Below are positions 52,819 to 59,509 of a stretch of DNA of 59,509 nucleotides, piece after piece; the stretch's first letter is position 1, and each line of letters begins with the position of its first letter. A program made the translations under genes and the position numbers. The stretch covers positions 1 to 59,509 of the forward strand of contig QCJI01000004.1 in the NCBI GenBank assembly GCA_003216135.1, written 5' to 3'. Origin of the DNA: Prochlorococcus sp. AG-409-A22 (GTDB lineage Bacteria; Cyanobacteriota; Cyanobacteriia; PCC-6307; Cyanobiaceae). Below the pieces are notes generated by a model, which had not been told where the DNA came from, searched no databases, and saw nothing but the letters and a program-made list of their open reading frames with translations.

Positions 52819-53874
52819 TTATTTTAAGGCAGACCAGACTTTAGTCATAAAAAATGAATTTGATTTAATGTTCTTAAAACCTACTTCTTGAATTTTGCTA
52901 TTAATATCATCTTTAATGTAATCGCAGTAAAATGGCTCATGAAATGTTTTATAGAAATTCTCCATAATTTGAATAAAATCAGGTGAATCACTAATTTGTA
53001 TAGAATCTGCAATGACTAAAATACCCTTTGGTTCAAGAACTCTAAAGAATTCTTTTAACACTTTTTCTCTGATAGTTCTGGGTAATTCATGAAATAAATA
53101 TACACATGTTATACCCTGAACACTATTATTCTCAAATGGTAATTCTTCAGCATTACCCTTTATCAATTCAATAAGATCCCCATCTAAATCAGATAAATAT
53201 CTACTGGCCTCTTTTAAATATGATCCAGATAAATCGATACCTTTAATTTTTTCCTTTGGAAAGGCTCCTCTTAATTGTTTAAGTGTTCTACCCGATCCAG
53301 TAGCAACATCAATTATATTTATTGTATTTTTTTTTCTATCACTAAAATTTGATAAACCTTCTTTAAGGGGCTTTATTATTCTTCTTCTCATTGCATCTGC
53401 AGTACCATTAAAAAGTATCTCCACTTGTAAATCATATATACTTGCAGAAAAATCAGATAAATATCCGTCTGTTTGATGATGGAAGTTTCTTAAGTAATAT
53501 TTTGGATAATTATCTTTGTCCACAGATTTAGGAATGTCGTCATATTTTTCCTTTCTACGCCTATTCCAAATATTAGGCATGTCTAGCCATATTTTAGGGT
53601 ACTGGGTTAAATATCTAAGCCATGGCTCATCAAATAATAATTTAAGAGGATAAATATTCTTTTCGCCATCAGTCCAATCTTCTTCTCTTAATAGATCCAT
53701 AGATTCTTGAATTTTAATTAATATATTTTTATCTAAATTAAAATTATCAAGTTCATTATCAGGAACTATAAAGTTCATTATTCTGGAACTTATTTCTTTA
53801 TGAGCAAGGCCTGCAATGCTTTTACCCTGCTGTAATGTTTTATATGCAATTTTTGTAAATTGTTCTCGTTCCAT
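52819..53874 (-). CDS. SAM-dependent methyltransferase
   Basis: A 351-residue protein. The second half holds a Class I methyltransferase core: INIIDVATGSGRTLKQL (motif I), IKGIDLSGSYLKEA, DLIELIKGNAEELPFENNS and GITCVYLFHELPR, then FRVLEPKGILVIADS. The N-terminal 150 residues (VDKDNYPKYYLRNFHHQTDGYLSD) form a domain seen in cyanobacterial methyltransferases of the UbiE-like group. Substrate unknown: a quinone, lipid or tetrapyrrole. Codes upstream of the 84-residue gene. Confidence 0.75.
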   Translation of the reverse strand: MEREQFTKIAYKTLQQGKSIAGLAHKEISSRIMNFIVPDNELDNFNLDKNILIKIQESMDLLREEDWTDGEKNIYPLKLLFDEPWLRYLTQYPKIWLDMPNIWNRRRKEKYDDIPKSVDKDNYPKYYLRNFHHQTDGYLSDFSASIYDLQVEILFNGTADAMRRRIIKPLKEGLSNFSDRKKNTINIIDVATGSGRTLKQLRGAFPKEKIKGIDLSGSYLKEASRYLSDLDGDLIELIKGNAEELPFENNSVQGITCVYLFHELPRTIREKVLKEFFRVLEPKGILVIADSIQISDSPDFIQIMENFYKTFHEPFYCDYIKDDINSKIQEVGFKNIKSNSFFMTKVWSALK

Positions 53875-53899
53875 TTTATTTATTATCTATATATATTCC

Positions 53900-53949
53900 A
53901 ACAAAAAAAATATCAATTTGAGAATTTTTTGTGATATTTCTCAAATTGA
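53900..53949 (-). terminator. Strong terminator downstream of glnA
   Basis: On the minus strand TCAATTTGAGAA (complement of 53938-53949) pairs perfectly with TTCTCAAATTGA (complement of 53913-53924) over 12 bp, followed by a T-rich run (complement of the A run 53902-53910). It separates glnA from the methyltransferase gene. Confidence 0.85.
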
Positions 53950-53979
53950 CATCTTTGAATTTTTCAGTTTCTATTTTAA

Positions 53980-55401
53980 TTAAGCGTCATAGTACATAAA
54001 GAATTCATGAGGATGAGGCCTTTGTCTTAATTGTTGAACTTCTTCATACTTAATATCAATGAAATTATCAATAAAATCTTCTGTAAATACTCCACCTGCT
54101 AACAAATAATCTTTATCTGATTTAAGTGCATTAAGTGAATCATTAAGTGATGATGGAACTGTATCAATTTTCGAAAGTTCGTCTGCTGGTAATTCAAATA
54201 AATCTACGTCAACACCATCTCCTGGATCAATGCGATTTTTTATTCCATCAATACCAGCAAGCATCATTACCGAGAAAGCTAAATATGGATTAGCAAGTGC
54301 ATCTCCAGATCTAAACTCTAATCTTTTAGCTTTGGGACTTGGACCTGTTAAGGGTATTCTTACTGCTGCGGACCTATTGCCTTCAGAATAAACTAAATTA
54401 ACTGGAGCCTCAAATCCTGGTACTAATCTTTTATAACTATTTGTGGTGGGATTAGTAAATGCTAGGAATGAAGGGGCATGCTTAAGTATTCCACCTATGT
54501 ACCATCTTGCTGTTTGAGATAAGTTTGCATAAGCACCTTCACCATAAAATAGGGGTTGGCCACTTTTCCATAAACTTTGGTGAACATGCATTCCTGTACC
54601 ATTATCGTTAAAAACTGGTTTAGGCATAAAGGTTGCAGTCTTTCCATATTTCTTTGCAACGTTTCTTACGACATATTTATATGTCATAACATTATCAGCT
54701 GAATTTATCAAAGAATCAAATTTCATTCCAAGTTCGTGCTGCCCAGCACCTGCAACTTCATGGTGATGTTTTTCTGTCGGTATTCCTAATTCACCCATTA
54801 GGAGAAGCATTTCTGATCTTATATCTTGAGCAGTATCATTTGGTGAAACTGGAAAGTAGCCTTCTTTGTATTGAATTTTGTAACCCAAATTTCCACCTTC
54901 TTCTATCCTTCCAGTATTCCATGGTGCCTCAATAGTATCTACACTATAAAAACAAGATCCTTCTTTTGAATCATATCTGACATCATCAAACAGGAAGAAT
55001 TCAGGTTCAGGACCAAAGAATGCTGTATCTGCTATTCCAGTAGACTCTAAGTATTTCAAAGCCTTTTGTGCTAGTGATCTTGGACATCTATCATAAGGTT
55101 CTCCACTTCTTGGCTCCTGAATTGAGCAAATCATACTTAGTGTTTTGTGTTTATAAAATGGATCAATCCAGGCGGTACTTGCATCTGGCACCATTGACAT
55201 GTCAGAAGCATTAATTGCCTTCCAACCTCTAATTGAGGATCCATCAAATGCGAGTCCCTCGGTAAAAGAGTCCTCATCTATCATGTCTGAGGTTAATGTT
55301 AAATGTTGCCATTTTCCATGAATATCTGTGAATTTCAAATCGATGAGTTCAATTCCTTCATCTTTAATTTGACTTAGAACATCTTGGGAAGATTTAGCCA
55401 T
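53980..55401 (-). CDS. glnA: Glutamine synthetase type I
   Basis: A 473-residue protein. [25 protein letters not shown], the metal and ATP region [38 protein letters not shown] and [20 protein letters not shown] are the type I GS blocks. The Tyr of the E. coli adenylylation site (DLYDLP) is replaced by Phe402 (DLFELPADE). It assimilates ammonium by forming glutamine. The terminator is at 53900-53949; an imperfect NtcA-like half-site lies upstream at 55452. Confidence 0.97.
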   Translation of the reverse strand: MAKSSQDVLSQIKDEGIELIDLKFTDIHGKWQHLTLTSDMIDEDSFTEGLAFDGSSIRGWKAINASDMSMVPDASTAWIDPFYKHKTLSMICSIQEPRSGEPYDRCPRSLAQKALKYLESTGIADTAFFGPEPEFFLFDDVRYDSKEGSCFYSVDTIEAPWNTGRIEEGGNLGYKIQYKEGYFPVSPNDTAQDIRSEMLLLMGELGIPTEKHHHEVAGAGQHELGMKFDSLINSADNVMTYKYVVRNVAKKYGKTATFMPKPVFNDNGTGMHVHQSLWKSGQPLFYGEGAYANLSQTARWYIGGILKHAPSFLAFTNPTTNSYKRLVPGFEAPVNLVYSEGNRSAAVRIPLTGPSPKAKRLEFRSGDALANPYLAFSVMMLAGIDGIKNRIDPGDGVDVDLFELPADELSKIDTVPSSLNDSLNALKSDKDYLLAGGVFTEDFIDNFIDIKYEEVQQLRQRPHPHEFFMYYDA

Positions 55402-55451
55402 TGCTTTTTTAATACCTTCTATGAAATTAATTAGTTGATGCTACTTATTAT

Positions 55452-55465
55452 GTATCAAACATAAC
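55452..55465 (-). promoter_or_regulatory. Possible NtcA half-site upstream of glnA
   Basis: The minus strand reads GTT-ATGTTTGA-TACA. The consensus is GTA-N8-TAC; the TAC half matches, the other half has GTT. It is 51 bases upstream of the glnA start. NtcA regulates glnA in cyanobacteria, so the position is reasonable, but the match is weak. Confidence 0.3.
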
Positions 55466-55615
55466 TTTTTTCAACACTTGATGTCTTCTTTTAGTATTTC
55501 AAGTTATATGTTTAAAATTATTTACCTAATTATTTAAATTGAATTAATTTCGTTTAAGAAATATAGATTATATGACTTAAATTAGTCTATTTTAAAGGTA
55601 ATACATTAAAAGGCT

Positions 55616-56800
55616 TTGACAGAAGCAAAACTAATTTCAAGTTTAAATGAGGAGAATTTATCATATCTCTCCAAAACTTGTGTTCCTTCAAGACTTTTAT
55701 TAGGCCCTGGTCCCTCTAACGCACATCCAGATGTTTTAAACGCTTTATCACTTAATCCAATCGGACATTTAGACGAGGCATACATAAAATTAATGTCAGA
55801 AGTTCAAAAACTTCTTAGGTATACATGGCAGTGTAATAATCGCCTTACACTACCAATGAGTGGAACTGGTAGTGCAGCAATGGAAGCTTCTATTGCAAAC
55901 TTTTTAGAAAAGGGAGAAAGGGTTTTAGTTGCGAAAAATGGATATTTTGGTGAACGTTTGGTTGATATGGCAACAAGATATAATGCTGATGTATCTGTAA
56001 TCGACAAAAAGTGGGGTGAAAGTTTTTCCTATGAAGAAATTAAATATGCAATAGAAACCCAAAAGCCTGCAATCTTTGCAATAGTCCATGCAGAAACATC
56101 AACAGGAGTATTACAACCTTTAGATGGAATTGGTGAAATATGTAGAAAAAATAATTGTTTATTTTTAGTAGATGCTGTTACTTCATTAGGAGCATTAGAA
56201 CTATTAATTGATAAATGGAAAATTGACATTGCTTATAGTTGTAGTCAAAAGGGCTTAAGTTGCCCTCCTGGATTAAGTCCTATTACAATAAGCAAAAGAG
56301 CCGAGGATAAACTAAGTTCTAGAAAATCTAAAGTTACAAATTGGTATTTAGATTTATCCCTTTTAAATAAATATTGGGGCTCTGATCGTGTTTATCATCA
56401 TACAGCTCCAGTAAATATGAATTTTGCAATAAGGGAGGGATTAAGATTGATAGCTATTGAAGGTTTAGAAAATATATGGGAGAGACATAATAAAAATGCT
56501 AGAAAGTTATGGAGAGGTCTTGAAAACATAGGTTTGGAATTGCACGTATCTAAAGACTTCCGCCTTCCTACCCTTACAACAGTAAAGATTCCACATTCAA
56601 TTGATGGAGATTCATTTAGAAAACATCTTTTAAATAACTTCGAAATCGAGATAGGAAATGGATTAGGAGATTTGTCAGGTAAAGTCTGGAGAATTGGATT
56701 AATGGGTTTTAATTCTACAGAAGAGAATGTTGATAGATTATTAAATCTTTTTGATACTGAGTTAAAGAAGTTTTCTATTATTGACTCCTCAACTTTTTAA
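55616..56800 (+). CDS. Serine-glyoxylate / alanine-glyoxylate aminotransferase-like
   Basis: A 394-residue class V PLP aminotransferase with a TTG start. LLLGPGPSNAHPDVLNAL, LPMSGTGSAAMEA, IVHAETSTGVLQPLDGI, FLVDAVTSLGALEL and SCSQKGLSCPPGL (Lys212 carries PLP) fit the AGT/SPT family. It probably uses serine or alanine as amino donor to glyoxylate, the photorespiratory step, making glycine and hydroxypyruvate or pyruvate. In this genome that connects to the glycerate kinase at 19407. Its 3' end overlaps the convergent tadA-like gene by 23 bases. Confidence 0.85.
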   Translation: MTEAKLISSLNEENLSYLSKTCVPSRLLLGPGPSNAHPDVLNALSLNPIGHLDEAYIKLMSEVQKLLRYTWQCNNRLTLPMSGTGSAAMEASIANFLEKGERVLVAKNGYFGERLVDMATRYNADVSVIDKKWGESFSYEEIKYAIETQKPAIFAIVHAETSTGVLQPLDGIGEICRKNNCLFLVDAVTSLGALELLIDKWKIDIAYSCSQKGLSCPPGLSPITISKRAEDKLSSRKSKVTNWYLDLSLLNKYWGSDRVYHHTAPVNMNFAIREGLRLIAIEGLENIWERHNKNARKLWRGLENIGLELHVSKDFRLPTLTTVKIPHSIDGDSFRKHLLNNFEIEIGNGLGDLSGKVWRIGLMGFNSTEENVDRLLNLFDTELKKFSIIDSSTF

Positions 56801-57290
56801 ACCAAAGCTGTATATTATCTTTGCATTCTTTTTCCAAAATCCCTCCTATCACTTCCATTTTATGATGAGAACTTTTATGCTTCGATAAATCAATTGACCC
56901 TCCTAAACCCCCTCTTTTTGTATCATAAGCTCCATATATAACTCTTCCCATTCTTGCTTGTATTAAAACTGAAGTACACATGGTACAAGGTTCCAAATTT
57001 GTTATAATTTGACATTCATTAAATCTCCAATCATTTTTTAATAATGAGGCCTGTTTAAGTGCAATTATCTCTGCATGACCTAAAGGATCATTATTTGAAT
57101 TCCTTTTGTTAGAACCTCTACCTATACACCTCCCTTTCTCATCTATTATTACAGCACTAATTGGTATCTCAGTCTTTCCAATGATTTTTGATCTTCTTAA
57201 AATGAATTTCATCCATTTAATATATTCTGGATTAGCAATTACCTCATTTTGAACACAAATTCTATTTCTATTTTCAAAAAAATATTTCAT
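56778..57290 (-). CDS. tadA: TadA-type nucleoside deaminase
   Basis: A 170-residue CMP/dCMP-type deaminase. LGHAEIIAL carries the zinc His72 and catalytic Glu74; NLEPCTMCTSVLIQARMGRVIYGAYD holds Cys102 and Cys105. The order and the TKRGGLGGS segment match TadA, which converts the wobble adenosine of tRNA-Arg(ACG) to inosine. The N-terminal 25 residues are an extension; another start downstream is possible. Confidence 0.85.
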   Translation of the reverse strand: MKYFFENRNRICVQNEVIANPEYIKWMKFILRRSKIIGKTEIPISAVIIDEKGRCIGRGSNKRNSNNDPLGHAEIIALKQASLLKNDWRFNECQIITNLEPCTMCTSVLIQARMGRVIYGAYDTKRGGLGGSIDLSKHKSSHHKMEVIGGILEKECKDNIQLWFKKLRSQ

Positions 57291-57333
57291 TTAACAATAT
57301 TATCAATAAACTAATTAATAGATATTTTATCGA

Positions 57334-58722
57334 ATGACTAACGATCAAATAAATAAAAAAGAAATATACTTCCCTTCATATTCTGGGTCTAATGATCATC
57401 TCATTTCACTTATAAATAAAACATCTCAAATTATCTGTAATTGGTTTTCAAATTCAGAAAAATATGGTCCTCTGCCTATTGATGAAGGATTTAAATGTCT
57501 TATGCCATCTGAGAATGGTAATTCTCCTGAAGATTTGTTCTCTGAAATAGAAGAGCTAATATCAAATTCCTTTAATCCTGTACATCCAGGCTCTCTTGCT
57601 CACTTAGATCCGCCACCTTTAATATTATCAATTTTAGGTGACTTAATTGCCGCTGGTTTAAATAATAATTTACTTGCTTATGAATTATCTCCTAGTCTTA
57701 CTAATCTTGAAGAGTCTTTATTTAAATGGTTTTCAAAAAAAATTGGATTTGGCGATAATTCAGGAGGTATAGCTGCAAGTGGAGGTACTTTAAGTAATTT
57801 AAATGCCCTTATTGCAGCTAGAGATCATGCGGGATTAAGTTCAGATCCTAATGCGGTATTCATAATTAGTGAGGAAGCACATTCATCGTTTATAAAATGC
57901 GCGAAAATTATGGGTCTACATGAAAATAACCTTATCAAGGTAAGAACTAATGATGAAGGCTCTATGGATTTACGATCTCTTAAAAACAAAATTTCAGAAT
58001 GTTCAAAAAATAATAAAAAAATTTTTTCTATAGTTGCAACTCTTGGCACAACAATAAGGGGTGCACTAGATCCAATTGAAGGTATTTGGCAAATTTGTAA
58101 GAATAATAATATATGGCTTCACATTGATGGATCAATAGGAGGTATTTTTTCAATAACAAACATACAAATAAATGGTTTAAACAATATTAACTATGCTGAC
58201 TCCATAACGATAAATCCACAAAAAATACTTGGAATAACAAAAACATCTTCTTTATTATTAGTTTCGAATATAGAAACTCTGAAAAAAACTTTTTCTACTG
58301 GTTTACCATATATTTTCTCAAACAATAATGTTCTTGATAGAGGAGAACTTGGTTTACAAGGCTCTAGGCCTGCTGAAGTTATTAAACTTTGGCTAGGGTT
58401 AAGATTTTTAGGAATAAAAGGTATTGAAGATATCTTAAATTCATCAATTGATAGAAAAGTTTTCTTTGAGAAAAATTTAAATAATGAAAAATATGAAATT
58501 TATTCTGGCCCTTTGCATATAATTTCATTCATTCCAAAAGGAATGAGTATAAAGGATTCTAATTCTTGGACAAAGATAAATAGACTTAAACTTTTAAAAA
58601 ATAATTTTATGCTTTCTAGACCAGAATTTAATGGGAAATATTTTTTAAGAGCCGTTATGGGAAACTATAATACAAGCGAATCTCATATTAGAGATCTAAT
58701 AAAAATATTAAATTCTATTTAA
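57334..58722 (+). CDS. PLP-dependent group II amino-acid decarboxylase
   Basis: A 462-residue protein. NPVHPGSLAHLDPPP, SPSLTNLEESLFKWF, GIAASGGTLSNLNALIAARD, EEAHSSFIKCAKIMGL (stacking His183), LHIDGSIGG (Asp265) and ITINPQKILG (Schiff-base Lys297) are the group II decarboxylase set. The substrate cannot be settled: aspartate, 2,4-diaminobutyrate, glutamate and aromatic amino acids are all within the family. A small membrane protein gene overlaps its stop (TAATG). Confidence 0.8.
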   Translation: MTNDQINKKEIYFPSYSGSNDHLISLINKTSQIICNWFSNSEKYGPLPIDEGFKCLMPSENGNSPEDLFSEIEELISNSFNPVHPGSLAHLDPPPLILSILGDLIAAGLNNNLLAYELSPSLTNLEESLFKWFSKKIGFGDNSGGIAASGGTLSNLNALIAARDHAGLSSDPNAVFIISEEAHSSFIKCAKIMGLHENNLIKVRTNDEGSMDLRSLKNKISECSKNNKKIFSIVATLGTTIRGALDPIEGIWQICKNNNIWLHIDGSIGGIFSITNIQINGLNNINYADSITINPQKILGITKTSSLLLVSNIETLKKTFSTGLPYIFSNNNVLDRGELGLQGSRPAEVIKLWLGLRFLGIKGIEDILNSSIDRKVFFEKNLNNEKYEIYSGPLHIISFIPKGMSIKDSNSWTKINRLKLLKNNFMLSRPEFNGKYFLRAVMGNYNTSESHIRDLIKILNSI

Positions 58723-58859
58723 TGATTCTTAAAAGATCAAAATTTATTGCCATAGTAACAGGATTCATTTCAATTACTATTTGCATAGCTTACTTACTGT
58801 TAATAACAGTTTTTGATTTCAGAGCTTTTCTAAATGATCGACTATCTAATATCACTTAA
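58722..58859 (+). CDS. 45-residue membrane protein coupled to the decarboxylase
   Basis: ATG in the TAATG overlap with the decarboxylase stop. MILKRSKFIA, a hydrophobic helix (residues 9-31, FIAIVTGFISITICIAYLLLI), then FDFRAFLNDRLSNIT. The 1-base overlap implies translation coupled to the enzyme. It overlaps the end of the convergent gene by 8 bases. Unknown family. Confidence 0.55.
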   Translation: MILKRSKFIAIVTGFISITICIAYLLLITVFDFRAFLNDRLSNIT

Positions 58860-59509
58860 TAAATGGAGGTAATTTTTTATTAGATTGATAATCCTTATTT
58901 ATTTCTATCTTTAATATAGCCTCTTTTATAAAGCTATTTAGAAGCTCCTCTCTTTTATTTATTCTGTATATATTATTAATGACTTCTTGTATTCCTCTGT
59001 CACCCCAATTTTGTCCATTTCTGAAATATTCAATTAAACTTAGTCCTACTATCTTAATTATCCAGCCTGCAGTAATAGCTTGTATAGATTTTGAAATGAA
59101 TATAGTAGTAAAATTCGATGATAGTGTAGAAGAAATAATTGATAGACCTCCTTTCATAATTCCAAGTTTTGTTAAAGCAGTGATTAATGTATTAGATAAA
59201 TCTATTGCTTCTTTTTTAGTTATTTTTATATCATAAATTTTAGATAGTTCAATTATCATTTGGACGTTTACTGTCGTAGTAGTAATGAAATCTACTGCAG
59301 GTAGAGGATTTACTAGTACAGCTCCTCCAGTTATCCATATATATTTATTTATAATTTTATTAGCTGTTAAGTAACGTTGTTCGGAAATAAATTTTTTACT
59401 TTTTATTCCTAATTTATTTGATCGGAAAAGAATGTTATCAGCAAGAAGCTCTTCTCCACTATTATCTAATGTCGTAATTATTTCCATAAATAAATTACTA
59501 ACCTCTGGC
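58852..59509 (-). CDS. DUF697-like C-terminal part of a GTPase-type membrane protein (cut by window end)
   Basis: The minus-strand frame stays open to the window edge; the first in-window ATG would give 211 residues, but the frame continues upstream through PEVSNLF, so the gene is cut. The sequence QRYLTANKIINKYIWITGGAVLVNPLPAVDFITTTTVNVQMIIELSKIYDI and ITKKEAIDLSNTLITALTKLGIMKGG is that of the DUF697 membrane domain. In cyanobacteria this domain usually follows an Era/YcjF-type GTPase. Length of the missing part is unknown. Confidence 0.7.
   Translation of the reverse strand, partial: PEVSNLFMEIITTLDNSGEELLADNILFRSNKLGIKSKKFISEQRYLTANKIINKYIWITGGAVLVNPLPAVDFITTTTVNVQMIIELSKIYDIKITKKEAIDLSNTLITALTKLGIMKGGLSIISSTLSSNFTTIFISKSIQAITAGWIIKIVGLSLIEYFRNGQNWGDRGIQEVINNIYRINKREELLNSFIKEAILKIEINKDYQSNKKLPPFIK

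Noticed and set aside
53913-53949. Inverted repeat considered as a transposon end or repeat element
   Set aside because: It is directly followed by a T run on the glnA strand and sits at the gene's 3' end, so it is a terminator.
1-59509. CRISPR arrays, transposases, integrases, phage structural genes
   Set aside because: No direct-repeat arrays and no DDE, tyrosine or serine recombinase motifs were found in any frame.

Overview
The window is strongly AT-rich bacterial chromosome with short intergenic gaps, many TTG/GTG starts and no mobile-element genes. It carries a dense set of cyanobacterial signature genes: psb28, PAM68, GUN4, a UppP/SecDF core, and small DUF1816, DUF1830, DUF2862, DUF3082, DUF3288 and DUF3303 proteins. 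It also carries a glucosylglycerate pathway typical of marine picocyanobacteria. Together with the very low GC this points to Prochlorococcus, most likely a high-light-adapted (low-GC) lineage. That assignment is inference from gene content, not a database match.

Layout. 1-15.4 kb is the accessory-looking part. It has many short, lineage-restricted or unrecognised proteins, scattered enzymes (GNAT, peptidase S51, a divergent MTHFR-like barrel, a uridine-kinase-like P-loop protein, a phosphoribosyltransferase, HNH nuclease, TauE permease), ribosomal protein S21, an ABC-2 export operon, and a structured gap at 10.4-10.55 kb that looks like a minus-strand small RNA. 15.5-20.4 kb is a coherent glucosylglycerate module: gpgS faces a three-gene operon of GH13 phosphorylase, HAD phosphatase and glycerate kinase. 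20.4-25.1 kb holds small genes, a decayed gene with two in-frame stops, uppP, tRNA-Pro(GGG), msrA and an ABC exporter. 25.1-35.7 kb is housekeeping: trpD, carA, a STAS protein with an apparent AUA start, mini-RNase III, a SpoU methyltransferase, gatA, dnaE, PAM68 and rpsO. 35.7-42.5 kb holds ruvA, a DMT permease, dnaG and a umuDC operon with a palindromic operator and a downstream HExxH protein. 42.5-50.2 kb contains rlmH, rsmA, ispE, pdhB, secDF, an AI-2E permease and psb28. 50.2-59.5 kb contains mnmH, gun4, an RsbW-like kinase, a methyltransferase, glnA with a strong terminator, an aminotransferase, tadA, a group II decarboxylase and the C-terminal part of a GTPase-type DUF697 protein cut by the window end.

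How genes may work together. GpgS and the HAD phosphatase can make glucosylglycerate from NDP-glucose and 3-phosphoglycerate. The GH13 phosphorylase and glycerate kinase can return it to glucose-1-phosphate and 3-phosphoglycerate, a closed carbon-storage or osmolyte loop. The STAS protein (27.7 kb) and the RsbW-like kinase (52.1 kb) look like the two halves of a partner-switching regulatory pair. UmuD, UmuC and the HExxH protein look like one damage-inducible operon.
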